From Paenibacillus phytohabitans (GTDB taxonomy: Bacteria > Bacillota > Bacilli > Paenibacillales > Paenibacillaceae): 64,000 nt of DNA. A program made the position numbers and the translations under genes. Positions 34,402-43,666 of this stretch are shown here, one piece after another. Where the stretch lies: NCBI RefSeq assembly GCF_013141775.1, contig NZ_WHOB01000027.1, forward strand, positions 124,001 to 188,000, given 5' to 3'. The first letter of the stretch is position 1, and every line of letters begins with the position of its first letter. Below the pieces are notes generated by a model. That model worked only from the letters and a program-made list of their open reading frames with translations. It had not been told where the DNA came from and ran no database searches.

Positions 34402-35192
34402 TGGTTTCAATAACATAATTATAACTTTTGGTTCTTTCCGCCTATTTGTTTTGTTATCTAGATGAACATCCGCTTTATAGCAAATTATATACATAAACCC
34501 AATTTCTTCTTATAAAAAAGCAAAAAAATAATACATTTCCTCCTTATTATTTCGATTAACGGAAAATGAAGGACAACTCCTCCCCTTTTCGCCGCTTATC
34601 CCGATACATGAAATTCAGCCCATTCCTTATGGCCGCTGTCATTGACGGGAAAGCGAATCCTTTCTATACACAAGAGCTGTAGTTTAAGACACTCATTTTG
34701 CAACATTTATATAAATATTAGATTCTTGTTAGTATGACTGGATTACATTTTTTCAGCATCCGGGACTTTGTACTCACCTTAGGAGTGTGGAATACGGAAT
34801 TGCGTGCGGCGTATACCATGCGCTCAAGATAATTCTACTAGAGAAAAATCACCCTAACGGGTGAGTAACGTTTGCGGTCAGCACTTCCCGCAGGCTTCCG
34901 CGGGTGCTTGGCCAAGACACCTCCAGTGACCCCGGCGCTGGCTCCGGCTCTAGCTCTGGCGCTGACTCCGGCTCCGCAAATATTAGTTGGAAAAACGTAT
35001 CTTAATTCAGAGGTTTTGGATGTTTTAAGGTAATTAGTTGTATAAAAGTCATTTAATTTCATACTTTCACCCTACTGGGAGTGATTCCCGACATATTAAG
35101 TGCTGTTTATCCAACTGTTGCCCGGCAAGGGTGCCTCCGTTCATAACCAGGTTCCTCTCCACATTTCCGGAAACTCTACAATTTCCTTAACA
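34402..35192. other. 790-bp gap upstream of the mannanase, no convincing gene
   Basis: The gap is AT-rich at the mannanase side. Another ACTAACAAG word lies at about 34725-34733 (minus). A GC-rich stretch at 34860-34980 has repeated GGCTCCGGCTC-like words and a GCAGGCTTCCGC/GCGGG inverted pattern. A 74-codon frame on the minus strand (34838-35062) runs through it, but its Ala/Gly/Arg-rich low-complexity centre argues against a real protein. Confidence 0.5.
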
Positions 35193-35242
35193 ATAAAAAG
35201 AGGCTATCACAGGCAGCCATTTCATGGCTTGCTGGGACAGCC
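35193..35242 (-). terminator. Terminator of the nucleotidase gene
   Basis: A long imperfect stem (GGCTGTCCCAGCAAGCCAT against ATGGCTGCCTGTGATAGCC on the minus strand, with a GAA loop) is followed by TCTTTTTATTG. Confidence 0.8.
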
Positions 35243-35273
35243 CTTTATAGGAGATGCATTCTCCGGACTACGG

Positions 35274-35837
35274 CTACTGCCGTGTCTGCAGAATTTCATC
35301 CACCCGCTCCTTCGCCCCCTGCCAGGAGGTCATCAGCGGGAAGGCATATTCCTCCCGGGCCCGCAGGTTCCAGGGATGCGGGATACAGAGCACCTTCTTC
35401 CCTGCCTGTACAGCGGGCAGCAAATTATGCGGACCGTCATCAATCAGCAGATCGAAGCCGATCAGATGCTTGCGCTTGCAGGTGAAAAAGTTCTCGGCCG
35501 GGATATACGGCATGTGCTTTTGCAGCCAGTTCCATTTCTCAAGCACCGTTTTGGGCACAGCGGCTGTAACAATAATGACATCATACGCGTTGTGAAGCTT
35601 CTCCATCTCTTCGGTCACATATTCATCGAACAGCTCCAACTCCTCGTACAGACCGGGTCTGCCGAAGAAAAGGTCCATCGTGCTGTCCGGATGGCGAAGG
35701 TGGTCTGTGTTCCAGTCCATCATATCCTCGTAGCGGAGCGGATGCGTAGGAAACTCAATGTTGTTGTGGTATATCGCACGTTTGACGAGATGGCAGATGG
35801 TATCATCCATATCAACGGCGATGATCGGCTTATTCAT
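35274..35837 (-). CDS. 5'(3')-deoxyribonucleotidase-like HAD phosphatase
   Basis: 187 residues. HAD motif I is AVDMDDTICHL (nucleophile and acid/base Asp), motif II is in VIIVTAA, the conserved Lys lies in CKRKHLIGFD, and motif IV is LLIDDGPHNL. The length and the HPWN motif fit the bacterial 5'-nucleotidase C group, which dephosphorylates (deoxy)nucleoside monophosphates in the cytosol. Single gene with its own terminator; no link to the sugar loci. Confidence 0.9.
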   Translation of the reverse strand: MNKPIIAVDMDDTICHLVKRAIYHNNIEFPTHPLRYEDMMDWNTDHLRHPDSTMDLFFGRPGLYEELELFDEYVTEEMEKLHNAYDVIIVTAAVPKTVLEKWNWLQKHMPYIPAENFFTCKRKHLIGFDLLIDDGPHNLLPAVQAGKKVLCIPHPWNLRAREEYAFPLMTSWQGAKERVDEILQTRQ

Positions 35838-35963
35838 TGATTCTCCTCCAGGGTTGCATAGTGATTACATTATAGGCATCCGGAGGGGACGTGTCCAGAC
35901 TTGCCGGAAGCAGGACTATTCCTTAAGGTCTCCTCTGCGGGAGAATTTAAGGATTACGCACGA

Positions 35964-35996
35964 AAGCACGCGTCCCTATGAGGGTACCGCGTGCTT
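35964..35996 (-). terminator. Hairpin after the small membrane protein gene
   Basis: AAGCACGCG pairs with CGCGTGCTT, with an inner CCC/GGG pair. On the minus strand the T-tract is short (TTTCGTG), so termination strength is uncertain. Confidence 0.6.
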
Positions 35997-36047
35997 GTGT
36001 GTGAACTGCTTAATTAAGTATTTGAACCAGCTCTTGTTTATGTCCTG

Positions 36048-36194
36048 TTAACTCCGGGATCGTCCCCGGAACAGGTTAATTACAAACAGTACCGCAGCGA
36101 CAAATAGCAGAAGGTGAATCAGATTGCCCATAACATCAAAGATAAAGCCGAACAGCCATACTACGACAACGAGTCCGATTAATCCCCACAGCAT
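36048..36194 (-). CDS. Small membrane protein, lmo0937 family
   Basis: 48 residues. It starts MLWGLIGLVVVVWLFGFIFD, continues with a second hydrophobic stretch (LIHLLLFVAAVLFVINLF) and ends in the basic tail RGRSRS. Two short membrane helices and a charged tail are the hallmark of this conserved Firmicute family; its function is unknown. A GAGGAG or AAAGGCGG ribosome site precedes the ATG. The gene stands alone in a 580-bp gap, with a hairpin downstream. Confidence 0.85.
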   Translation of the reverse strand: MLWGLIGLVVVVWLFGFIFDVMGNLIHLLLFVAAVLFVINLFRGRSRS

Positions 36195-36421
36195 AAGCTT
36201 ACCGCCTTTCTCCTCGAGGGGTGTTTCTCTCTTTTTACCCTTCTGGAAGGAGGTTCAAACGGCTGCTTAGCAGACCGGAGGCCGTGGTCCTGTGCCCAAC
36301 CGGCAGATGCCGTTCCGGCTGGAGCCATTCCCATGACCCGTAGCTTGCTTGAATAGCGGGCATACTGCTATACTGTTTTAAATAATACAATTGTATTATA
36401 AAAGGAGATTAACCAAACGCC

Positions 36422-37450
36422 ATGATAAATTCTTCCATTATTAAGAATTCAGCTTCCCGCAAACTGCGTAGCAAGCTGATGAAGCTATTGTTAATTCTTA
36501 TATCCGCAGCTGTTCTTATTACAGGGTTGGGGTTCCTGTATGAAGCCATTGCCTCCGCATCCGCCAAAAAAGATTATCCTGCACCGGGGAAACTGGTGGA
36601 TGCCGGAGGATACAACCTGCATCTCCTGCAACAAGGAGCCGGAGCTCCCACGATTATTCTGGAAGCCGGAAGCGGGGAAACCAGCCTGTCGTGGAGAAAT
36701 ATTCCTGAACAGTTAGCCGAAACAGCTACCGTTGTCAGTTACGACCGGGCTGGATATGCCTGGAGTGAGCAGGCCGATACGGAACGCTCAGGCGCCAATA
36801 TTGTGCGTGAACTACATAACGCACTTCAGAATGCGGGCATCCCCGGCCCTTACCTGCTGGTCGGACACTCCCTCGGCGGCATGTATGCCCGTCTCTTCAC
36901 TCAGACCTACCCGGAGGAAGTAACCGGACTGGTGCTTATTGATGCCAGACCCGAGAATGACGACCGGGAGACGAAGCCGATTCTGGAGGCCGAGAATTAT
37001 GCCGGCAACCCGAGCACTTCCATGCTTAGTTTACTCAAGCGCTCGGGTGCGCTTCGACTGTTCCAGAACCAGCTGCTGTAGGGTCTGGTTGCGAAACAAG
37101 ACCGCGGGCAATTCATTAACGTCATCTCTACGCCAAGCTACTTTGCCGCCAAGGAGCAGGAAGCAGCGCTGGCAAGCTCTACCGAGGATGCTATCCGCGG
37201 ACAGACCTTAGGCACACTTCCGGTGAAGATCATCGCCCGGGGAATGCCGCAGGATTACGCTGCTTTTGGGATGTCCGAAGAATCGGGCCGACGGCTGGAA
37301 GCCATCTGGCAGGCAGGACAGCGCAACATGCTGAACCTTTCTTCCAACAGTGAGCTTATCGTCGCCGGGAAGAGCGGACATATGGTGATTCACGATCAGC
37401 CGGAGCTGGTCGTCAGGGCAATTCTGAGTGTACTCGAAGAAAAGTCTTAA
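36422..37450 (+). pseudogene. Alpha/beta hydrolase gene interrupted by an in-frame TAG
   Basis: One frame of 342 codons with a single TAG at 37079-37081 (codon 220). Upstream: an N-terminal membrane helix (LLLILISAAVLITGLGFLY), then the hydrolase core with SYDRAGYAWSE and nucleophile motif GHSLGG. Downstream in the same frame: FINVISTPSYFAAKEQEAAL, VKIIARGMP and the catalytic His in GKSGHMVIHDQPELV. Nothing else is broken, so the mutation is recent or a sequencing error; CAG to TAG is the simplest change. Its end overlaps the convergent GH43 stop. Confidence 0.85.
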
Positions 37451-39030
37451 CGCACCCCGAACCGCCCGAACTCAGCGTAGCCGTTCTCCGCCGCAGCGTT
37501 AACCGGCCCGCAAGCATGCGCGAACAGGCCGAATTTGGCACCCACCCAGGCTCCTTCGCCTTCCTTCAACCGGAAAGAAGATCCCAAATCCGTGTAAGCT
37601 TCTCCGTCAAGACTGTACGCCAGGCGGCATTCCGCTTCTTCCGAGACCGTAAGCTGAAGGTATACAGCGTCAGCGTCCAGCTTCACAAAATCATCCGTAA
37701 ACGCACACTCCCGCTCCGCTTCTTCCTCCGGGCTTGCCGGCAGGCTCTCGAACCGGCCTAAACATAAGCCGCCGTCTTCACCGGAGAACAGGCTTAAATG
37801 TACCGCTTTATGCCCCAGCACTACCAGGCCTGCGCGTTCAGACAATGCTCCGAAATGCGGTTTGATCTGTACCTGCGCCGTGAATGCAGGCGCAGCGAAC
37901 TTCTGCATCAGGAGCTGCGGCGCATCGTATAACCGCTGCGTCTCCAGCGGCGCGCAGCGGAGCCGGAGCCCCGGAGCCGGGTGACCGGAGGCAAGCCAGC
38001 CGTCCTGCGGATTGGCCTGCCACTGCCACTGCAGCCCCGGACGCCCGTCCGCGAAATCATCGGAGGTCCGGGGAGCCGCCGGCAGCGCTGTCCCGGTGCC
38101 TGAAGACTCCGGCTTGTACCACCCAGATACCGGCTCTCCGGTTAAACTTCCCGCTGCTGCCTGCCCCATGACCGGCCAGCCGTCCACCCATTCCACCGGC
38201 TGCAGATGGACAATCCGCCCGTACACTCCCTTGTCCTGGAAGTGCAGGAACCAGCTGTCCCCGCCAGGTGTTTCTACCCAGCCGCCCTGATGAGGACCAT
38301 TCACCAGGGTATCCCCTTGTGCCAGCACAATCTGATCCTCATAAGGGCCATAGATGGACTTGGAGCGGAAGGCAGCCTGCCAGCCGGTGGACACGCCGCC
38401 CGCAGGGGCAAGAATGTAATACCATCCGTCCCTCTTGTACATTTTGGGACCTTCCAGTGTCGGATGATCGACCGTTCCGTCAATAATCAGCCGGCCTTCA
38501 TCCAGCAGCTCCCTGCCGTCCGGGCTCATCCCGCACACATGCAGAATATGCTTGATGCCGCTGCGGCTCTTCGCGAAGGCATGGACCAGGTAAGCCTGTC
38601 CGTCCTCGTCCCAGAAGGGGCAAGGATCAATCCAGCCTTTGGCTGCTTTGACCAGATGGGGTACAGTCCACTTCCCGAGCGGGTCCTCAGCCTGCGTCAT
38701 GAAGATTCCTTCATCCGGCGTACCGAAGAAGATCCAGAACTTCCCGTCATGATGGCGCAGGCTGGGTGCCCATACGCCTTTACCGTGCTGAACCCGGTCA
38801 TATCCCGGCAGATCCAGCCTGTCCAGCGCGTGATTGACGATCGTCCAGTTCACCAGGTCACGGGAATGCAGAATCGGCAGTCCCGGCATGTGGTTGAAGC
38901 TCGACGCGGTCATATAATAATCATCCCCGGCCCGGATCACATCCGGGTCGGAATAATCTGCATACAGCACTGGATTGCGGTACCGGCCGTTGCCAAGGTC
39001 GGATACCCAGGGCGTATTGATTGTCTCCAT
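37447..39030 (-). CDS. Glycoside hydrolase family 43 (xylosidase/arabinofuranosidase type)
   Basis: 527 residues. The N-terminal propeller (about 10-300) has catalytic-base Asp in YRNPVLYADYSDPDVI, the pKa-modulating Asp in WIDPCPFWDEDG and acid Glu in HPTLEGPKMYKRDG. A C-terminal beta-sandwich (about 330-527) is of the beta-xylosidase C2 type. No signal peptide, so it should cleave imported xylo- or arabino-oligosaccharides. It is the last gene after the CUT1 importer, 42 bp downstream of the binding protein. Confidence 0.92.
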   Translation of the reverse strand: METINTPWVSDLGNGRYRNPVLYADYSDPDVIRAGDDYYMTASSFNHMPGLPILHSRDLVNWTIVNHALDRLDLPGYDRVQHGKGVWAPSLRHHDGKFWIFFGTPDEGIFMTQAEDPLGKWTVPHLVKAAKGWIDPCPFWDEDGQAYLVHAFAKSRSGIKHILHVCGMSPDGRELLDEGRLIIDGTVDHPTLEGPKMYKRDGWYYILAPAGGVSTGWQAAFRSKSIYGPYEDQIVLAQGDTLVNGPHQGGWVETPGGDSWFLHFQDKGVYGRIVHLQPVEWVDGWPVMGQAAAGSLTGEPVSGWYKPESSGTGTALPAAPRTSDDFADGRPGLQWQWQANPQDGWLASGHPAPGLRLRCAPLETQRLYDAPQLLMQKFAAPAFTAQVQIKPHFGALSERAGLVVLGHKAVHLSLFSGEDGGLCLGRFESLPASPEEEAERECAFTDDFVKLDADAVYLQLTVSEEAECRLAYSLDGEAYTDLGSSFRLKEGEGAWVGAKFGLFAHACGPVNAAAENGYAEFGRFGVR

Positions 39031-39072
39031 TGAATAACTCCTTCAGCGCCGGACGCCTACCGCCCGGGCAGT

Positions 39073-40425
39073 TTATTGTGCCGCCTTCTCCTGTTCCAGC
39101 AGCGATGCCCATTGATCCAGCATTTCCTGCGCGGTCAGCTGCTTGGCCATCACCTTCTGAATCAGCGGTTCCACCGATTTCTGCACATTGGAATATCCCG
39201 CCAGATAATAAGGCACATCGGAGAACTTCGTCTCCTGGCTGTTCAGCAGATCGGAGGCCGATTTCATATAAGGCACGCTCTGCACCCATTCATCGCCGGC
39301 AGCTTCTGTATTGGCAGGAATTTCGCCATAGAGTTTGCCGTATTTGCTGTTGATATCATGCGACAGGTAGAAGGTCATGAATTTCCAGACCGCATCCTTG
39401 TTCTTCGCCGATTTGCTCATCGTCAGCCCCAGCGGCATAAGGCCAGGGTGTTCGCGGTAGCCCTTCACGCTCTTCGGAAAAGGTACAGCTTCGAACTTCG
39501 TATAGTCACCGCCGAAGGCTTTCTCATGGGAGCTGGCCGAGCCTAAGTTATGCACAACGATTCCGGCTTTGCCCGACTGGAAGGTTGCGGCCAGTTCACT
39601 CCAGCCTTTATTGAGGTCATCCTCAGGTGTATAGACATTGTAAGAGCCCAGGTATTTCTCTACAAATTCAACATTAAGCGGGTCATTAATTGTTGCTTTG
39701 CCGTCTGCCGTGAAATAATCGGTAATGCCGGAGTAAGCATACATCAGCATTTCGAGCGTATTGGCACTGCCTGCGCCGCCGCGGATACTGAGCCCGTAAC
39801 GGTCTTTCGATTTATCCGTCAGCTTGGCGGCAGCATCGAAGAATTGGTCCCAGGTATCGGGCAAGGTCAGTCCGGCTTCCTTGAACCAGTCCGGACGAAC
39901 CCACAGATTCCAGGTTTGCGAGCTGTATGGCAGCGCATACAATTTACCTTCTGCCGTATCCAGCTTGCGGTTACTTGCAATCAGTTCCGGGTTGAGCAGG
40001 TCCTTGTCCGCCCACTGCTCATAATAGGTGTCCAGCGGCTCCAGCACCCCCCGGGCCAGCAGATCGGATTTGAAGTCATTCATCACATCCGGCGCCTGAT
40101 CGGCAGAGATGGCCACGTTAACCTTTTGCTCATAAGCCGCGAGGTCTCCCGGTACGCCAAGATAATCCACGTCGATATCCGGATTCTCCTGCTCGAACTG
40201 CTTCACGATCTCTTCGAAGAAGGCATTGCGTTCTGTGGTTACAGCTGCAGCCCAGAAGCTGATTTTGGCTTTCTCTCCGCTTGCTGCTTTACCTGCCCCG
40301 TTATCCGCCGCTGCCGCGCTGTTCCCCCCGTTATTCCCGCCATTATTTCCGCCGCAGCCGGCCAGCAGCAGCAGCAATGCTGCCGATACTAGCGCCGTGC
40401 GTTTCGCTTTGTGTTTCCCCATCAT
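39073..40425 (-). CDS. Sugar ABC transporter substrate-binding lipoprotein (GH43 locus)
   Basis: 450 residues. Lipobox LLLAGC followed by an Asn/Gly-rich linker and an SBP_bac_1 fold (AKISFWAAAVTTERNAFFEE, VNVAISADQAPDVMNDF, LYALPYSSQTWNLWVRPDWF, FQSGKAGIVVHNLG). Start MMGK with AGGGAGG upstream. The ligand is inferred from the adjacent GH43 enzyme to be a xylan- or arabinan-derived oligosaccharide. Confidence 0.92.
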   Translation of the reverse strand: MMGKHKAKRTALVSAALLLLLAGCGGNNGGNNGGNSAAAADNGAGKAASGEKAKISFWAAAVTTERNAFFEEIVKQFEQENPDIDVDYLGVPGDLAAYEQKVNVAISADQAPDVMNDFKSDLLARGVLEPLDTYYEQWADKDLLNPELIASNRKLDTAEGKLYALPYSSQTWNLWVRPDWFKEAGLTLPDTWDQFFDAAAKLTDKSKDRYGLSIRGGAGSANTLEMLMYAYSGITDYFTADGKATINDPLNVEFVEKYLGSYNVYTPEDDLNKGWSELAATFQSGKAGIVVHNLGSASSHEKAFGGDYTKFEAVPFPKSVKGYREHPGLMPLGLTMSKSAKNKDAVWKFMTFYLSHDINSKYGKLYGEIPANTEAAGDEWVQSVPYMKSASDLLNSQETKFSDVPYYLAGYSNVQKSVEPLIQKVMAKQLTAQEMLDQWASLLEQEKAAQ

Positions 40426-40521
40426 TCTGTGATCCTCCCTAATTGTATTTCTTGTATATACCTCAAAGGACGAAACCCGGCGTATTCTGCCTGGCCGTGT
40501 CCGTCCTTGCGATACCGGACA

Positions 40522-41361
40522 CTAGCCTTTGACTGCGCCACCCAATCCTTCGACCAGATAACGCTGGATGAACATGAAGAGCAGCACAGGCGGAATCAGC
40601 CCGATAATACTGCCGGCCGCCAGCGATGCGTACTGGACGCTGAATTCGCCAACCATGAATTTGAGGCCGATCGGGATGGTGAAGCGGTCCGGCGTCGTAA
40701 TGAACGAGAAGGCAACCAGGAATTCATTCCATACCCCGATGAAGGCGAACGCGCTTGTTGCTACTATTCCCGGCAGCACGATCGGCATAATTATCGCGAA
40801 GATAATCCGGAACCGTCCGGCTCCGTCGACCATCGCCGCTTCATCGATTTCCTTCGGTGTCGAGGAGATGAAGCCGCGCATCAGAATCGTGTTGAATGGA
40901 ACCTGAAGCACGATATAGAACAAGATGAGCGCGTACGGCGTGTTGATCATCCCGAGATTCTTGAAGATCAGGAAGAGCGGAATGACGAACAGAATGACCG
41001 GCATCATCTGGGTCGCCAGCAGCACCAGCATGAAGGCCCCTTTGCCCTTGAACTTGAAGCGGCTCATGGCGTAACCGTTAAGCACAGACAGTACCGTAAT
41101 CGCCACTACCGACAGCACCGACACGAACACACTATTCATGAAATATTGCGAGAAATTGTTGTCATTCCACACATGTACGAAGTTCTCGAAGGTCGCCGGA
41201 CTCGGAATGTACCGGACCGTGCCGCTAAGTACATCCCCCTCCCGCTTCAGCGAGGTGGAGATGGCCCACAGGAACGGAACCAGCACGAACATCAGTGTCA
41301 GGGCCAGCGGTATGTAGAACAGCAGCTTCGAACCCAGCTTGCGTTGCCATTTGCTATTCAT
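40522..41361 (-). CDS. Sugar ABC transporter permease (MalG type, GH43 locus)
   Basis: 279 residues, six predicted helices, EAA loop EIDEAAMVDGAGRFRIIFAI, C-terminus GLGGAVKG. Its ATG has AGGAGGG upstream and overlaps the MalF-type gene by 8 bp. Pairs with the following lipoprotein. Confidence 0.93.
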   Translation of the reverse strand: MNSKWQRKLGSKLLFYIPLALTLMFVLVPFLWAISTSLKREGDVLSGTVRYIPSPATFENFVHVWNDNNFSQYFMNSVFVSVLSVVAITVLSVLNGYAMSRFKFKGKGAFMLVLLATQMMPVILFVIPLFLIFKNLGMINTPYALILFYIVLQVPFNTILMRGFISSTPKEIDEAAMVDGAGRFRIIFAIIMPIVLPGIVATSAFAFIGVWNEFLVAFSFITTPDRFTIPIGLKFMVGEFSVQYASLAAGSIIGLIPPVLLFMFIQRYLVEGLGGAVKG

Positions 41362-42301
41362 CCTGCATCCCTCCTGACCGGTTCAGTCTGAGGTACAGGA
41401 CAACGAAGATCATCAGGAACGCGAAGGTGACCACGCCAATGGCGGAACCATAACCATAGTTTCCTTCAAGGATGGAGGTCTTCATCATATAAATCGGCAG
41501 CGTGGTGGTCATATCCATTGGTCCGCCGTTCGTCATCGTAAAGATCATATCAATGGAGTTGAACTCCCAGATGGCACGCAGCAGCGTTGCGAACACAATA
41601 CTTTCCTTCAGGAAAGGCAGTGTGATGAAAAAGAGCTTCTTCACGCTCCCCGCACCGTCCACCTCACAGGATTCATAGACCTCGTGCGGAATGGTCTGCA
41701 GCGCCGCCAGCAGCGTGATCGCGAAGAACGGAATGCCGCGCCACAGCTCGGCGACAATCACGGAACCAAAAACAGTATGGATATTGGCCAGCCAGGCGAC
41801 CGGCTCGGAGATCACGCCCAGCTTCATCAGGATGTCGTTAATGATTCCTATGTGCTGGTTGAACATCAGCGACCACAGCATGGTGGTCAGCACACCGGAC
41901 ACCGCCCAGGGAACAAGCACCAGGGAACGGACCAGACCGCGCAGCTTGAACGCCTGATTCAGCAGCAGCGCAACCACGAGTCCGAATACTAGCTGCAGCA
42001 CTACTTCTATCAGCACCCATTTCACCGTGATCCACAGAGAAGAGTAGAACATATCGTCCTGCGTGAATATATTCTTGAAGTTCTCGAGTCCGATGTAACC
42101 CGCTTTCTGCAGCCGGGTGAAATCATAGCTCTGCACACTGAGATCGAACACCCTGAAGATCGGGAAGACGAGAAGTCCCGCGATCAGCAGGACTGTCGGT
42201 GCGATCAGCAGGTAAGGGAACCAGCGGTCGCCCATTTTTTTGCGGGAAGATTTAGATTTGACGGACATTGTCTTGCCGCCGGTTGATTGGGATAATTCCA
42301 T
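41354..42301 (-). CDS. Sugar ABC transporter permease (MalF type, GH43 locus)
   Basis: 315 residues with a basic N-terminal tail (KSKSSRKKMGDRW) before six helices. EAA loop EVYESCEVDGAGSVKKLFFI. The ATG at 42301 follows GGAGGTGCTGTT. First of the transport genes after the response regulator. No ATPase is encoded in the cluster. Confidence 0.93.
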   Translation of the reverse strand: MELSQSTGGKTMSVKSKSSRKKMGDRWFPYLLIAPTVLLIAGLLVFPIFRVFDLSVQSYDFTRLQKAGYIGLENFKNIFTQDDMFYSSLWITVKWVLIEVVLQLVFGLVVALLLNQAFKLRGLVRSLVLVPWAVSGVLTTMLWSLMFNQHIGIINDILMKLGVISEPVAWLANIHTVFGSVIVAELWRGIPFFAITLLAALQTIPHEVYESCEVDGAGSVKKLFFITLPFLKESIVFATLLRAIWEFNSIDMIFTMTNGGPMDMTTTLPIYMMKTSILEGNYGYGSAIGVVTFAFLMIFVVLYLRLNRSGGMQDE

Positions 42302-42397
42302 AACAGCACCTCCACGCTTATCTTAAACCAGCGCGTGAACATGCTGAATACACTATCTTTCGAAGATTGTTTGTTTTCTTTCACTCCTTTGTTTGCT

Positions 42398-43666
42398 CTA
42401 GGAATGCTGCTGGTCCCTGCGGTACTCGGAGGGCGATTTGCCGTAATGCTTCTTGAACAGCACGCTGAAGTATTGGGGATTGCGGTACCCTACCTGCTCC
42501 GATACCTCATAGGATTTCGCATCAGTGGTAGACAGAAGCTCCGCTGCCTTGTCTACGCGCAATTGAATGAGATACTCACTTAAGTTCATGCCTTTATATT
42601 TCTTGAAGAGCGTGCTGGCATACGCGGATGAAATATGAACATGGTCCGCGATGGCGGTCAGGTTCAGCTCCTCCTCATGAAAATGCAGCCGCATATACTG
42701 CTCCATCTCCTTCAGCAGCGTATGATGCGAATTCTGCGAATGGCGGATCTCACCGCTGACGAATACACCGGCCCCTCCGATGATCGGCTTCAGCTGGGCA
42801 GCGTTCAGAGCCTCGCTGTAGGAGATTGCGATGCGCTCAATTCCTTCCCGGCAGCTGCCCAGACCAATGCTGACCTGAAGCTTCAGACAGTTCTCCAGTG
42901 TCCGGCGGATCTCCTCCAGATGTTCAGTCAGGTGTTCTGCAGTGCCTTCACGGTCTGCCGGAGCAGGCAGGTTAAAGAGCAGGTTGATCCGGTTGTTATA
43001 GACTGCCGAATACCGGTAAGGAAATGGCTCTGACACAAGCTCCGAGCAGATATTGTGGATGGAGAAGAGCAGCAGCTCCGCATTATCCCCTTCTCCGGAG
43101 CGGGCGAAGCGGCGGTTGTCCTCCGGCTGAATCACGGCTACCCGGAAGCAAGCCTCCGGCGCAGCTATGGCGAGATTGTCCAGTTCCTGCCGCGCCCACT
43201 CCGGGTTGGCGCAGCCCTCGAACAGCTCTGCGAAGAACTTGTTCTGAATCAGTGCCTGGCTCTTCCGGGCTGTCTCGGCTCCTCTCTTCTCGGCCAGCAG
43301 TGTGCTGGCGGCAGAAGCAACCGCATTTAGAATCACTTCATTATCCTCATATTTCAGAATGTAATCGGCCGCCTGCAGCCGCAGCGCCTGCTTGGCATAC
43401 GAGAAGTCATCGTAGCCTGTCAGGAAGACGACCTTGGTTCCCGGATAGTCTGCGTTAATTCGTTCAGCCAGCTGCAGCCCGTCCAGAAAAGGCATCTGGA
43501 TATCAGTCAGCACCAGATCCGGCCGCAGCTCCTCCATCCGCTTCAGCGCTTCTTCCCCGTCAGCGGCTGTGCCGGCTACCTCAATGCCGGCCTGCTCCCA
43601 GCGGATATTGCGCCGCAGGCCTTCCCGGATCCACATATCATCATCCACAATAAGCAGTTTAATCAT
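42398..43666 (-). CDS. Response regulator, YesN-type, of the GH43 locus
   Basis: 422 residues. Receiver domain with IVDDDMW, phospho-Asp in LVLTDIQMPFLDG and conserved K (YILKYEDN). A middle region of about 180 residues is followed by an AraC double helix-turn-helix (HISSAYASTLFKKYKGMNLS; ending FKKHYGKSPSEYRRD). It overlaps the kinase gene by 8 bp. Likely activates the importer and GH43 genes directly downstream. Confidence 0.93.
   Translation of the reverse strand: MIKLLIVDDDMWIREGLRRNIRWEQAGIEVAGTAADGEEALKRMEELRPDLVLTDIQMPFLDGLQLAERINADYPGTKVVFLTGYDDFSYAKQALRLQAADYILKYEDNEVILNAVASAASTLLAEKRGAETARKSQALIQNKFFAELFEGCANPEWARQELDNLAIAAPEACFRVAVIQPEDNRRFARSGEGDNAELLLFSIHNICSELVSEPFPYRYSAVYNNRINLLFNLPAPADREGTAEHLTEHLEEIRRTLENCLKLQVSIGLGSCREGIERIAISYSEALNAAQLKPIIGGAGVFVSGEIRHSQNSHHTLLKEMEQYMRLHFHEEELNLTAIADHVHISSAYASTLFKKYKGMNLSEYLIQLRVDKAAELLSTTDAKSYEVSEQVGYRNPQYFSVLFKKHYGKSPSEYRRDQQHS

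Noticed and set aside
34838..35062. 74-codon minus-strand frame
   Set aside because: Low-complexity Ala/Gly/Arg centre produced by GC-rich repeats; no ribosome site or conserved motif.
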